Shown here one piece after another: positions 1 to 9,193 of a stretch of DNA of 64,000 bases. The first letter of the stretch is position 1; each line of letters opens with the position of its first letter. The translations under genes and the position numbers were made by a program. Source of the DNA: CAWEQO01 sp963811225 (GTDB lineage Bacteria > Chloroflexota > Anaerolineae > Anaerolineales > Anaerolineaceae); contig CAWEQO010000014.1 of the NCBI GenBank assembly GCA_963811225.1, positions 1-64,000 of the forward strand, written 5' to 3'. The notes under the pieces are model-generated. The model searched no databases, had not been told where the DNA came from, and worked only from the letters and a program-made list of their open reading frames with translations.

Positions 1-529
1 GAGCAATGATCATTACCGCCTTGGGAGCCGTGTATTATCAAAGGGAGGGCGTGTCCCGATACTCCTCCTTCTGCTAAAATACGACTCCCAAAGCAGTTCC
101 GTTTTAATCATCATCCAGGGGTGATTGACTTTTTTCAAACCAGAAGCTAAAATGAATATGCGTTAATCTCGTGTTAATATTCAAGTGGGGAAGAAAACAG
201 ATTTCATAGAAGGAGGTAACGCCTATTCGAGTGATTTTCAACGGCTCCGCAATCAAGTTAGCCATTCCCCTGGTAGAGCGCCTCACCATCGCGCCCACCA
301 CCACTGCCTCTGTTTCCACCGCCGCCCATCCCACCACAGCCGCGCGCCGCGCGCAAACAGCCACTGCACTACCCACCTCAGCGTTCCAGGGACTGTCATT
401 GAGTGTCTGGGTTATTTTTGTGTTCATCCGATCCCGCAGCACAACAATAACATTTTCAGAACTCTCTGTGTGGGCAGATTTTCTATGTCCAAACAATCCA
501 AGTAACAGACAATTTCAATAGGAGTTGCA
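1..529. other. Left-edge intergenic region
   Basis: No convincing gene is seen here. A plus-strand open frame from a GTG at 231 to 521 (96 codons) has an AGGAGG about 14 bases upstream, which is too far for a normal ribosome binding site. Its product is rich in Thr, Ala and Ser and resembles nothing I recognise. The region more likely forms the leader and promoter region of the nucleotidase gene that starts at 530. Confidence 0.4.
125..153 (+). promoter_or_regulatory. Putative sigma-70 promoter
   Basis: TTGACT (125-130) and TAAAAT (148-153) are separated by 17 bases, which fits a vegetative promoter. It would transcribe toward the nucleotidase gene at 530, leaving a leader of about 370 bases. 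Confidence 0.45.
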
Positions 530-2193
530 ATGCACAAGAAGACACGCTATGCAGTCATGCTGATGCTGGTACTGGTGCTGACCCTCTCGATGGTCTCCCC
601 GGCTGGCGCAAAGTACAAACCCGGACGCTATGTCGACGTCCAAATTCTGGCGATCAACGACTTCCATGGGGCCGTCGAAAGCTACAGCTCGGCCACCATC
701 AACGGTGAAAGCGTCCCGGTTGGCGGAGTGGCTTACCTGGCCGCCCACGTCCAGCAGGAAAAGGCCGCCAACCCGAACACGATCTTCGTGGGCGACGGCG
801 ACCTGATCGGCGCTAGCCCGCTGATCTCGGCCCTGTTCCACGACGAGCCGACCATCATGGCGCTCAGCATGGCGGGCATGGAGTATTCGAGCGTCGGCAA
901 CCACGAGTTCGACGAAGGCTGGCAAGAGCTTCTGCGCATCCAGAACGGCGGCTGCAATCCGCTGGACGGCTGCGTGGACGGCATCTACCCGAACAACGTC
1001 TATCCCGGCGCCGGGTTCCAGTACCTGGCCGCCAATGTGGTTTTCGATCAAAACGGCAAGAAAAAGGCCAAGACCGAAAAGACCCTGCTACCTCCTTATG
1101 AAATCAAGTCGATCACCGGCGCAAAAGTTGGGTTCATCGGTGTCGGGTACGAAAATACCCCCACCATCGTCGTTCCTTCCGGCGTTGCAGGCCTGACGTT
1201 CAACCCAGAGGTCAAACGATCAACAAGTACGCAAAAGAGCTGTCGCACCGCCGGGTCAACACGATTGTGGCCCTGGTACATGACGGCTTCGAGAGCGCAG
1301 ACGCCTGCGCCGATCCCAGCAATTCCTTCTACCAGAAGGTCATGGCGATGGATGATGAGGTAGATGTCGTCATCACCGGCCATACCCACAAGTACTATAC
1401 CTGCACGGTCGGCGACAAGCTGGTCACCTCAGCTTACTACAACGGCCGCATGTACACCGACATCGACCTGTCGATCGACAAGTCCACCGGTGACGTGGTC
1501 CAGAAGAGCGCTGAGAACAAGTGGAACACCCACGACGTAGAGCCCGTTCAGGCCATCGTGGATTTGCTGGCTCAATATAAAGCAGTCTCCGGGCCGATTG
1601 AGAATGCTCCGGTCGGCACGATCACCGCGGATATCACCCGCAAGCAAAACGCGGCGGGCGAATCGGCCCTGGGCGACGTGATCGCCGACGGACAGCTGTA
1701 TGCGACCCAAGATCCCGCCTACGGCGGCGCAGTTGTGGCCATCACCAACCCCGGCGGCATCCGCACCGACCTCACTTACGCTCCAGACGGCATCGTGACC
1801 TACGCTGAGGCTTTTGAGGTGCAGCCGTTCTCCAACGACATGGTGACCATGACGCTGACCGGCCAGCAGATCAAAGACCTGCTGGAGCAGCAGTGGGTGG
1901 CCAACCGCATGCTGCAGATCTCGAACACCTTGCATTACACCTGGAGCGAGGGCGCCGCGGTGGGCAGCAAGGTCAGCGATATCACCATCGAGGGTACGCC
2001 GATTGACCTGAGCGCCGACTACCGGGTGACGGTCAACAACTTCCTGGCGGGCGGCGGTGATGGTTTCACCGTCCTGCTGGGCGGCACTAACCTCCTCACC
2101 GGTTTCACCGACTTGAGCGCCTTCGTAAACTACCTGAGCGCATTCTCGCCGGTTGCGCCGCCTGAGCTGAACCGCATCACTGTGGTTCCATAA
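530..2193 (+). CDS. Secreted 5'-nucleotidase / UshA-like metallophosphoesterase, frameshifted
   Basis: The product would be a secreted two-domain nucleotidase that hydrolyses nucleotides or related phosphodiesters outside the membrane. Residues 1-28 form a signal peptide ending in PAGA. The N-terminal calcineurin-like domain shows NDFHG, GD-IGASP, GNHEFDEG and GHTH metal ligands. The C-terminal domain shows NPGGIR and a NNFLAGGGDGF substrate loop. AGGAG at 520-524 supports the ATG at 530. The reading frame breaks near 1213: codons read well to Asn-Pro-Glu-Val, then resume one frame over at Thr-Ile-Asn-Lys-Tyr. One base appears to be missing there. The corrected product is about 554 residues, normal for the family. 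The break may be a sequencing error or a real lesion. Confidence 0.85.
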
Positions 2194-2220
2194 CCCAATC
2201 CAAACATTTAGAAGCATTTC

Positions 2221-2248
2221 AAGGCGCCCGGGCAATCCCGGGCGCCTT
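2221..2248 (+). terminator. Hairpin after the nucleotidase gene
   Basis: Perfect 12-bp arms (AAGGCGCCCGGG and its complement) flank a CAAT loop, 28 bases after the nucleotidase stop. Only TTTG follows, so it is a GC-rich hairpin with a weak T-tract. Confidence 0.7.
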
Positions 2249-2283
2249 TGAGAATCGGGGATGGATGGGGTGTTGGGTTGGAG

Positions 2284-2460
2284 AATGCGTAGCGACAGAC
2301 ATCCCTGTCTGTCGTATTTGATTGGGAAAGACGATGAACTCGCCTATTTGGGGTATTTGATTGCGACATACGACAGACAGGGATGTCTGTCGCTACGGGC
2401 TGGATGTTTGATTGCGAAATACGACAGGCAGGGATGTGGAGTGCCTGTCGCTACGGGCGG
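2284..2460. repeat. Three copies of a short palindromic repeat
   Basis: Three units carry the palindrome CGACAGACA-4 nt-TGTCTGTCG or a variant of it (2293-2314, 2371-2392, 2422-2450). The first is in one orientation and the other two are inverted. They are joined by TATTTGATTG-type spacers and GCTACGGGC ends. The CATCCC loop is shared with the GTAGCCCCAGGCATCC repeats at 19 kb, 35 kb and 55 kb, so these look like variants of one dispersed intergenic family. No gene is seen between 2194 and 2612. Confidence 0.75.
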
Positions 2461-2612
2461 AGATGCGTAATGACGACCGGGACAAGGGTCGAAGATCAGT
2501 TGGGGGGTCACGGTATGGAATATGACCATAGATATGTCTTTAAATAGGTCTCAAGTCTTAGAATTTCTATATACTTCATTTGTATTTTCTATTAAACTTA
2601 ACGGGAGAACGT

Positions 2613-3674
2613 ATGATAGGTAAAGGAATCCTTATGACCGCAACCCCTCTTCCTGAAGAACCTCTTCCCAGCATGGCGGAGTTGAAGCCGTTCCTCGCTC
2701 CCTACATGAAATCCGACCTGCGCCGCAGCCTGCTGCAGCTGGCTAACACGTTGGCGCCGTACGCCCTGCTGTGGTACTTAATGGTGCTGGCCCTGCAAGT
2801 CTCGTTTTGGTTGATGCTGCCGCTGGCGGTGCTGGCGGCGGGCTTCCTGGTGCGGGTGTTCATCATCTTCCACGACTGCGGGCACAACGCCTTCTTTTCC
2901 AGCACCACTGCCAACCGCCGGGTCGGCTCGCTGCTGGGCGTGCTGGTGTTCACCCCCGGCGAGCAGTGGTGGCACTCGCATGCCCTGCACCATGCCACCA
3001 GCGGCAACCTCGACAAGCGCGGGCGGGGCGACGTGACCATGCTGACCAAGGCGGAATATTTGAGCATGCCCTGGCAGCAGCGGCTGTCGTATCGCATCTT
3101 CCGCAGCCCCTGGGGCATGTTCGGCTTCGGGCCGATTGCCATGTTCTTCATCATGCATCGCTTCCCTGCCCCGAAATACAGTAAAAAGGAGACCATGAGC
3201 GTGGTGTGGACCAACCTGACCCTCCTGGCGTTGGCGGCAGTCCTCAGCTTGCTGATCGGGCTTAAAGCTTACCTGATCATCCAGTTCACGGTCATGTGGA
3301 TGGCGGGCGTAGTGGGCATCTTCATGTTCTACCTGCAGCACCAGTACGAAAACGGCTATTGGAGGCATAACCCCCAATGGAATTACGTCGCCTCCGGGCT
3401 GCTGGGCGCCTCGTACTACCATCTGCCTAAGATCCTGGAATGGTTCACCGGCAATATCGGCTACCACCACATCCACCACCTCAGCCCGCGCATCCCCAAC
3501 TACAACCTGCCTAAGGTGCAGGCCGGCTCGCCGCTGATCCAAAAATGGACGCAGATGATTACGCTGTGGGAGGGCTTCCGGACCGTCAGGTACAAACTGT
3601 GGGATGAGACGGCCGAACGGATGATCACATGGAAAGAAGTTCGAGAGCAGAAATTGGTGACTAGAGAGCCTTAA
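2613..3674 (+). CDS. Membrane fatty acid desaturase
   Basis: This is an integral-membrane di-iron desaturase that would introduce a double bond into membrane lipid acyl chains using O2. All three histidine boxes are present: HDCGH (about residues 87-91), HALHH (123-127) and HHIHH (285-289). Hydrophobic segments lie around 50-85, 170-182 and 205-245. The length of 353 residues fits the FADS-like family. I chose the ATG at 2613 because GGGAG lies at 2603-2607; an ATG at 2634 (MTATPLP) is an alternative. It stands alone and is followed directly by a terminator whose loop contains the stop codon. The exact regiospecificity (omega-6, delta-9 or other) cannot be told from the sequence. Confidence 0.9.
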   Translation: MIGKGILMTATPLPEEPLPSMAELKPFLAPYMKSDLRRSLLQLANTLAPYALLWYLMVLALQVSFWLMLPLAVLAAGFLVRVFIIFHDCGHNAFFSSTTANRRVGSLLGVLVFTPGEQWWHSHALHHATSGNLDKRGRGDVTMLTKAEYLSMPWQQRLSYRIFRSPWGMFGFGPIAMFFIMHRFPAPKYSKKETMSVVWTNLTLLALAAVLSLLIGLKAYLIIQFTVMWMAGVVGIFMFYLQHQYENGYWRHNPQWNYVASGLLGASYYHLPKILEWFTGNIGYHHIHHLSPRIPNYNLPKVQAGSPLIQKWTQMITLWEGFRTVRYKLWDETAERMITWKEVREQKLVTREP

Positions 3675-3689
3675 CGGCTCTCTTTTTTT
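3663..3689 (+). terminator. Rho-independent terminator of the desaturase gene
   Basis: AGAGAGCC pairs with GGCTCTCT around a TTAAC loop that holds the TAA stop codon. A run of seven T follows. Confidence 0.9.
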
Positions 3690-3774
3690 GGCTTGCAGGA
3701 GCGCAGGACCCATGCTAGACTTAACCTGTCGCTGATCCATCCGCATGTTCACCCCTAGGGAAGGAGCGGGTGAA

Positions 3775-4311
3775 ATGATCGAAATTCTGACAGAACGACT
3801 GCGTTTGATCCCCCTGTCAATGGACCAAATGGTCTGCCTGCTGGAAAATTTACAGGAACTCGAAGATACCCTGGATATGACCGTCTCGCGGCCGGTCTTG
3901 ACCGAGCGGGTGCAGCGAGCGATCCAGCGGAAAATCGAAAAAATGGATGCAGTGGATAAACGCCTCCACCCCTGGTACACCTACTGGCTGATCGTCATTT
4001 CCGAAAGCCAGTGCGGGGCCGGTCTGGTCGGTTTTAAAGGCTGCCCGGACGACAACAATGGGCAGGTCGAGATCGGCTACGGCATGGACCCCACCTATCA
4101 GCGCCAGGGATACACCACCGAAGCCGTGCGAGCCCTGATTGGATGGGCCTTCGAGGAACCGGCTTGCAAAGAAATCGTCGCCAGGGATGTCTTGAAGGAT
4201 AACCCGGCCTCCAGCCGAATCCTGGAAAAAGTAGGTATGACGGTCTACGAGGAAACCGAGGACAGCCTGTCCTGGCGAAAACATAACGCGCAGCAGGCAT
4301 GGGGGGCGTAA
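3775..4311 (+). CDS. GNAT family N-acetyltransferase (RimJ/RimL type)
   Basis: The 178-residue protein begins with the MIEILTERLRLIPL strand typical of RimJ/RimL-like acetyltransferases, which move an acetyl group from acetyl-CoA to an amine. The acetyl-CoA binding loop is visible as YQRQGYTTEAV in the second half, followed by the DNPASSRILEKVGM segment characteristic of the family. AAGGAG at 3761-3766 supports the ATG at 3775 rather than an upstream ATG at 3745. It begins a short plus-strand run with the NTF2-like gene (70 bases on) and the PfkB kinase. The substrate is unknown. Confidence 0.85.
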   Translation: MIEILTERLRLIPLSMDQMVCLLENLQELEDTLDMTVSRPVLTERVQRAIQRKIEKMDAVDKRLHPWYTYWLIVISESQCGAGLVGFKGCPDDNNGQVEIGYGMDPTYQRQGYTTEAVRALIGWAFEEPACKEIVARDVLKDNPASSRILEKVGMTVYEETEDSLSWRKHNAQQAWGA

Positions 4312-4380
4312 GGCCAACCCTTGTGGTCACCCCTGCGCGCCCTCCCCTGCGAAAATAAAACCCTAGAAAGGTTTCCCATC

Positions 4381-4974
4381 ATGAAAACCATCCCCTTATC
4401 GGCATACGACGAGGTGCGTGAGACCCTGACGAAATTCCAGGAGGGCTACAGCCAGCGCAGCGTCGAGAAGATCGATTCTTTCATGGATCTGTTCGTGCCC
4501 GAGGCCGACATTGAGCTGATCGGCACGGGCGGCATCCAGCCGGGGAAAGACGAGTGGTGCCTGAACCGCCAAAGCGTACGACACCTGATCGAGGATGATT
4601 GGAATTACTGGGGCGACGTGAACGTCCAGGTGGAGGATGCCAGCGTGCACATTCACGGCGACGTGGCCTGGGTGTCTGCGCCCGGTACGGTCACGCGCAC
4701 CCTCAATCCCAATCAGAGCTACCAGAACTACCTGGACAACATGCAGAGCATGCTCAAGCGCGATTTCGAAACCAGCGCCCACGAGAAGCTGCTGGAGGTC
4801 GTGCGCGGCGCCACCAACACCCTGTTCGAGGCCAATCAAGGCGCCACTTACATCTGGCCCTTCCGCTTCACGGCCATCCTGGTGCTGGTGGGAGGCGTCT
4901 GGCGCTTCCACCAGATCCAGTTCAGCTTCCCCACCACCCGCTTCCCAGACGTGAGATACAACCAAGCCAAGTGA
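4381..4974 (+). CDS. NTF2-like (SnoaL/DUF4440-type) protein
   Basis: The 197-residue protein has the layout of an NTF2-like cone fold: a helical start, a 'DLFVPEADIELIGTGG' strand, a long helical middle, and a C-terminal beta-sheet (IWPFRFTAILV, VWRFHQIQFSFP). Such proteins bind small ligands or act as simple enzymes such as isomerases or dehydratases. The extra helical insertion near residues 110-150 (LDNMQSMLKRDFETSAHEK) is longer than in short SnoaL proteins. AGAAAGG about 9 bases upstream supports the ATG at 4381. It sits between an acetyltransferase and a sugar kinase. I cannot name its substrate. Confidence 0.7.
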   Translation: MKTIPLSAYDEVRETLTKFQEGYSQRSVEKIDSFMDLFVPEADIELIGTGGIQPGKDEWCLNRQSVRHLIEDDWNYWGDVNVQVEDASVHIHGDVAWVSAPGTVTRTLNPNQSYQNYLDNMQSMLKRDFETSAHEKLLEVVRGATNTLFEANQGATYIWPFRFTAILVLVGGVWRFHQIQFSFPTTRFPDVRYNQAK

Positions 4975-5005
4975 GGTAGGTTCGAGCCTACCAAAGGACC
5001 CCTTT

Positions 5006-5903
5006 GTGACCAGCATCCTCGTTTGCGGCTTGATCAACATCGAAACCACCTTGCGCGTCGAGGGTTTCCCGGTGCATTACAACCCGGTCAATTACCCCTT
5101 TTTCGGCGTGCAAACCAGCGTCTCGGGCGTCGGCTTCAACCTGGCCAAGGCGCTGACGGCGCTAGGCGAACTCGGTGCGCTTCCTCTCGATCATCGGGCA
5201 AGACCTGCTCGGCGAGCAAGTGCGTATGGCCCTGTCGCTCGAACACATCGATGCCCGCCGGGTGCTGCCGATCGCCCGCCAAACCGCCCAATCCGTCATC
5301 CTGTACGATCCACAGGGTAAGCGTGAGATCTTCGTCGACCTGAAAGACATGCAGGAGCAGGCTTACCCCATGGACGTCTTCGAGCAGGCCGCCGCCGAGG
5401 CCGACCTGCTGGCGCTGGCAAACATCAACTATTCGCGGCCGTTCTTGCAAAGAGCCAAACAGATGGGCAAGCCGGTTGCCACGGACGTGCATGTGATCTC
5501 CAACCTGGACGATGACTACAACCGCGACTTCATGCAGGCCGCCGACATCCTCTTCATGTCCAACGAGGGCCTGCCCTGCCCGCCCGAGGAGTGGGCCCGG
5601 CACGTCCTGCGGCGCTACCATCCGGAGGCGCTGGTGATCGGTCTGGGGGCGGGCGGCGCGCTGCTGGCGCTGCCGGGCGGAGAGATCGAGCGCGTCCCGG
5701 CCTGCACGGTGCGGCCCATCGTCAACACGATTGGCGCAGGGGATGCGCTCTTCTCGGCCTTCATCCACGGCTACGCCCGCACTCGCGACCCATACGAGTC
5801 GCTGCGCAAGGCGGTGCTGTTTGCCGGGTATAAGATTGGCGCAGCTGGAGCGGCCGGGGGATTTTTGGATGCGGAGAGTTTAGAGAGCCTCTATCGGGGC
5901 TAG
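5006..5903 (+). CDS. PfkB family carbohydrate kinase, frameshifted
   Basis: This is a ribokinase-fold kinase that would phosphorylate a sugar or nucleoside from ATP in the cytoplasm. The N-terminal part carries a glycine-rich segment ending GVGFNLAKALTALG, and the C-terminal part has the family signature NTIGAGDALFSAF with its catalytic Asp. Translation starts at GTG 5006, with AAAGGA eight bases upstream. The frame breaks at 5168-5173, where GAACTC occurs. Removing one A gives GAC TCG GTG and restores Leu-Gly-Asp-Ser-Val-Arg-Phe-Leu, a natural PfkB sequence, yielding about 298 residues. Read literally, the first part ends at 5320 and the second could start at GTG 5175. It lies 31 bases after the NTF2-like gene. 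The substrate is not predictable here. Confidence 0.85.
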
Positions 5904-6014
5904 CGCCTCGCTCAATACCCACAAAGATTCAAATATCTTTAAAAACCTTAACAGACGATGCGCTTTGCCGCTTTGCCGCTTTCCGCGATCCGTTTGACAA
6001 TGAAAGGAACGAAC

Positions 6015-6764
6015 ATGCCCCACTTCACCCACAACCACCGGCGCATCTTCTACCGCGAACAGGGCAGCGGTCCGCTGCTGCTGATCCTGCCCGGCAACAC
6101 TGCCACCTCAGCCTGCCACCTGCGTGAACTGGAGCACTTTGGCGAGCGCTTCCATGCAGTCTCGCCGGACTTTCTGGGCACGGGGCAGTCGGACCGCCTG
6201 GACGAGTGGCCGCTGGACTGGTACGAGCAGGGTGCGCATACGGCCGCGGCCCTGGCCGGGCACCTGGGAGCTGAACGGTTTGCGGTCATGGGCACCAGCG
6301 GCGGTGGGTTCGTTGCGCTGCTGACGGCAGCCTTCTACCCTGACGCTGTGCAGGCTGTGGTGGCCGACAGCACTGTGGACGTGTTCCCGCCTGACGCCAT
6401 CCGCTACTCGGTGGCAGGGCGCGCCCCACGCGAGCCCGGGCAGGTGGAGTTTTGGCAGTTCGCGCAGGGAGATGATTGGGAGGTGGTTGTGGAGGCCGAC
6501 AGCGACTTCTTGCTGCGGCTGGCCGGGCAAGGCGGCTTCCGGCTGGGCGAGCGCCTGGAGTGCATCCGATGCCCTGCGCTGCTGACAGCCAGCCAGGCGG
6601 ACGATCTGCTCTACCAGGGCGATACGCAGCAGCTTGACATGCTCCGGCGCATCCGTGACTGCCGGGCCTTCATTACCAAAGAAGGCGGCCATCCATTGAT
6701 GTGGAGCCGTCCAAACGAATTTTTCGCCGCGGCTGACGAGTTTTTAGCTCAAGCAATCGAATAA
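6015..6764 (+). CDS. Alpha/beta hydrolase
   Basis: The 249-residue protein is a compact alpha/beta-fold hydrolase. The nucleophile elbow is GTSGG with Ser95, the acid is probably Asp196 or Asp197 (SQADDLLY), and the base is His226 (GGHPLMW). The oxyanion-hole strand reads LLILPGNTA and the next strand reads VSPDFLGTGQSDR. AAAGGA at 6003-6008 supports the ATG at 6015; upstream in-frame ATGs at 5958 and 6000 are less well placed. There is no signal peptide, so it should act in the cytoplasm. The substrate (ester, lactone, haloalkane or other) cannot be inferred. Confidence 0.85.
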   Translation: MPHFTHNHRRIFYREQGSGPLLLILPGNTATSACHLRELEHFGERFHAVSPDFLGTGQSDRLDEWPLDWYEQGAHTAAALAGHLGAERFAVMGTSGGGFVALLTAAFYPDAVQAVVADSTVDVFPPDAIRYSVAGRAPREPGQVEFWQFAQGDDWEVVVEADSDFLLRLAGQGGFRLGERLECIRCPALLTASQADDLLYQGDTQQLDMLRRIRDCRAFITKEGGHPLMWSRPNEFFAAADEFLAQAIE

Positions 6765-6803
6765 AATACAGGCGCCTTTGGGCAAGATCGAGGAATTGGA
6801 TGC

Positions 6804-7190
6804 CTACGGTGTGGGCGTCGGCTCGACCGGAGCCGGGGCCGCGGCGGGCTTCAGACGCTTGAAGACCACGGTCATGAAGCCGCCGTTCTTGCCGCCCTGA
6901 TCGTGCTGGATGATCTGCACCAGGTCCCAGCCCTGACCACCCATCGCTTTGAGATAGCTTTCCAGGTAGGTGTTGTCGTCGTCCTTGACCACGTAACAGG
7001 CCATATTGCCGGTGCCCATGTCGGGCTGGCACTGCATCATCACGGACTGGTATTCCCATTGATCGTAAACTGCAGTTGCGGTTGGCTGCGGCAGTTCCAT
7101 CACCGGGACCGGGGTTTCGTTGGCCTTGCAGCCGGCCAGTAAGCCCGCCATCGCCACGACGGTCAGCAAGATCAAGAGCGTTCTTTTCAT
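6804..7190 (-). CDS. Predicted lipoprotein of unknown function
   Basis: The 128-residue protein begins with a lipoprotein signal peptide: a Lys-Arg start, a Leu/Val/Ala core and a lipobox LAGC with Cys21. The mature part has a short Thr/Pro linker and a small domain with WEYQSVMMQCQ and GWDLVQIIQ strands. This resembles the DUF4177-like fold, in which a protein contains a 'W-Y' strand followed by 'LN..G..GWELV'. It ends in a Pro/Ala/Thr tail. The start at 7190 is chosen because GGAGGACC lies just upstream. It faces the alpha/beta hydrolase tail to tail with a 39-base gap. Its function is unknown. Confidence 0.75.
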   Translation of the reverse strand: MKRTLLILLTVVAMAGLLAGCKANETPVPVMELPQPTATAVYDQWEYQSVMMQCQPDMGTGNMACYVVKDDDNTYLESYLKAMGGQGWDLVQIIQHDQGGKNGGFMTVVFKRLKPAAAPAPVEPTPTP

Positions 7191-7307
7191 CGGTGGTCCT
7201 CCCTTTGTTCTCTTCGACGCCGTTCGATGGCGCGAAAGCATGAAACTTGAGCGGAAAATATCTTAATTATTATACAGCAAGTGTTCTTGAAGTTCGCGGC
7301 GGCGGCG

Positions 7308-8198
7308 CTAGCGTCGTTTCCCCAGCTGTACCGCCAGCACCCCCAACACCACCAGTCCCAGCCCCAACGTCTCTTGCCCGTTCAGGCGCTCGCCCAGGAA
7401 CAGCACCGCCAGGATGGGGATCTGCACCATCATGCTGTTGTTGATCACGCTCAACTCGGTCGCCGAGAGGGTGCGCAAGGTCAGGTTCCACAGCGTGAAG
7501 GCGAAGGCCGTATTGACGACCGCCAGCCAGACCACGATCAGCCAGTTGATCGGGCTCAGCTGCGGCAGCCCCTGCCCCAGCACGCCGCCCGCCAACAGCA
7601 GCGGCGCGCCGACGCCCATGCTGACCACCGTCACGCCCAGAGCGGACAGGTCGCGGCGGCGGTTGATCGAACGCCCCAGCACCGCAGAACCGGCGTTCGC
7701 CAGCACCCCGGCGCTCACGGCGATCCACCCCAGCGCCTGCCCAGGCGGGATCTGCACCGGGTAGAAGTACACCAGCGCCCCCAGCACCGACAGCCCGATG
7801 CCAGCCCACTGGGCAGGGGCCGGGCGCTCGCTCAGCAAGAGGATGCCCAGCAGCGCCACGAAGATGGAGGTGAAGCTGAGCAGCAGGTTGACGGTCACGG
7901 CGGGCAGGTAAGCCAGCCCCACGAACTGCGATCCCTGGGTGATGGCGTAATACAGCAAGCCGAGCGCCGCCAGCCCGAGCCAGCGGCTCCGCCCCAGCCC
8001 GCGCAGCTCGGCTGCGCCGCCGCGCCGCAGGAACAACGCCAGCAGCAAAACGAACGCCAGGCTGTAGCGCAGCCCGGCGAAGGTCAGTGCGGGGATGTCG
8101 GTCAGCCCGATCTTGATCAGCACCCACGAGGTAGCCCACAGGAACGTGACGAACAGCGCTTGCAGCGCAGCAGAACGATGAGAAGTTGAGGACGGCAT
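7308..8198 (-). CDS. EamA/DMT family transporter
   Basis: The 296-residue protein has about ten hydrophobic segments arranged as two EamA repeats, the usual build of drug/metabolite exporters. The start reads LFVTFLWATSWVLIKIGL, a typical first EamA helix, and the family segment GLRYSLAFVLLLALFL follows. The second repeat includes SINWLIVVWLAVVNTAFAFTLW. A TATAAT at 8213-8208 lies only nine bases before the ATG at 8198, so the transcript may be nearly leaderless. It is divergent from the membrane protein gene at 8375. Substrates of this family range from amino acids to nucleosides, and none can be assigned here. Confidence 0.88.
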   Translation of the reverse strand: MPSSTSHRSAALQALFVTFLWATSWVLIKIGLTDIPALTFAGLRYSLAFVLLLALFLRRGGAAELRGLGRSRWLGLAALGLLYYAITQGSQFVGLAYLPAVTVNLLLSFTSIFVALLGILLLSERPAPAQWAGIGLSVLGALVYFYPVQIPPGQALGWIAVSAGVLANAGSAVLGRSINRRRDLSALGVTVVSMGVGAPLLLAGGVLGQGLPQLSPINWLIVVWLAVVNTAFAFTLWNLTLRTLSATELSVINNSMMVQIPILAVLFLGERLNGQETLGLGLVVLGVLAVQLGKRR

Positions 8199-8206
8199 AG
8201 GATCAA

Positions 8207-8330
8207 GATTATATCAAGAGAAGAGAGAGTAGAGAGGTTGAAACGGATCGCCCTGTAAGAGCTGCCAACGTGAAGGGCTGGTCTCTGCTCTCTGTTTTCT
8301 CCTTCCTGCCCCCTCTCTCTTGATATAATC
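8207..8330. promoter_or_regulatory. Divergent promoter region with inverted -10 blocks
   Basis: The block GATTATATCAAGAGA (8207-8221) recurs as its exact reverse complement at 8316-8330. Each copy contains a TATAAT facing outward, one toward the EamA gene and one toward the gene at 8375. Between them lie GA/CT-rich stretches of the kind seen in other intergenic regions. Confidence 0.55.
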
Positions 8331-8374
8331 AGTCATCGCATTCGACCGAGAACTGTAATCCCAAAGGACCACCC

Positions 8375-9166
8375 ATGACCGCTGTATCCTTTCCCAATTC
8401 CAGCTTTGCCGCCCGGCAGCGCCTCAGCCGCGGCCAGGTGACCTGGGCGCGCACCCTGGGCATGCTTTTCAGCCGGACCTTGCTGTTCGCCGCCATCCAG
8501 TTCCTGTTTTTCGGCGTCTTCCTGGCGCTGGGTCTTTCCGATGCCTGGGGCCGCGCCGTCGCGCTCTGGCCGCTGAGCGCCACCCTGACCAACTTCGCCT
8601 CGATCTTCCTGCTGGCGCGCCTGGCGCGCGCCGAGGGACTGCGCCTGACGGACATCTACCGCGGCGAGGCCCACCGTTTCTGGCCCAACCTGGGCCTGGC
8701 GGCGCTTTTCCTGCTGCTGGCCGGGCCCATCGGCTGGCTGCCCAACGTGATCCTGGGCAACGTGATGTTCGGCGACCAGATGAGTGCAGTGCACATGATG
8801 TTCCGTCCGCTGCCGCTCTGGCTGGTGTACGCGGCCATGGCGCTGTTCCCGCTAACGATCGGCCTGGCCGAGCTGTCCACCTACTTCGGCTATGTCATGC
8901 CGCGCCTGGAAGCCCTGACCGGCAGGCCCTGGCTGGCGGTGGCGCTCCCCGCGCTGCTGCTGGCGGCCCAGCACATGGCCCTGCCGCTGATCTTCGACGG
9001 CGTCTTCGTCGCCTGGCGGCTGCTGATGTTCCTGCCCCTGGCGGTCTACATGGGCCTGATCCTGCACTGGCGGCCGCGCCTGATGCCCTACCTGATGGTC
9101 TGTCACGCACTGATCGACCTGGGTACGATGGTCACCTTGCTCATGGCGGCCCAAGGACTGCTGTAA
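8375..9166 (+). CDS. CPBP-like intramembrane protein (Rce1-like fold)
   Basis: The 263-residue protein is very hydrophobic, with about seven or eight membrane segments. The C-terminal half resembles the CPBP/Rce1 (CAAX protease and bacteriocin-processing) family. It contains a Glu-bearing helix (GLAELSTYFGYVMPRL), then LLLAAQHMAL and MVCHALIDLG, which match the family's two histidine motifs. The first motif, normally EExxxR, here has a single Glu and no Arg in the usual place, so protease activity is uncertain. AAAGGA upstream and a TATAAT at 8324-8329 support the start. It may process a membrane substrate or be a non-catalytic relative. Confidence 0.65.
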   Translation: MTAVSFPNSSFAARQRLSRGQVTWARTLGMLFSRTLLFAAIQFLFFGVFLALGLSDAWGRAVALWPLSATLTNFASIFLLARLARAEGLRLTDIYRGEAHRFWPNLGLAALFLLLAGPIGWLPNVILGNVMFGDQMSAVHMMFRPLPLWLVYAAMALFPLTIGLAELSTYFGYVMPRLEALTGRPWLAVALPALLLAAQHMALPLIFDGVFVAWRLLMFLPLAVYMGLILHWRPRLMPYLMVCHALIDLGTMVTLLMAAQGLL

Positions 9167-9193
9167 AAGAGCCACTCAGCCAAGGAGCAAATC

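Noticed and set aside
231..521. A 96-codon frame upstream of the nucleotidase gene
   Set aside because: The AGGAGG is about 14 bases before the GTG, the product is low in complexity and has no recognisable domain. I left it as part of the leader region.
2778..3980. A 400-codon minus-strand frame across the desaturase and GNAT genes
   Set aside because: It is opposite two clear genes, has Arg/His-rich composition and no ribosome binding site; it is a codon-bias shadow.
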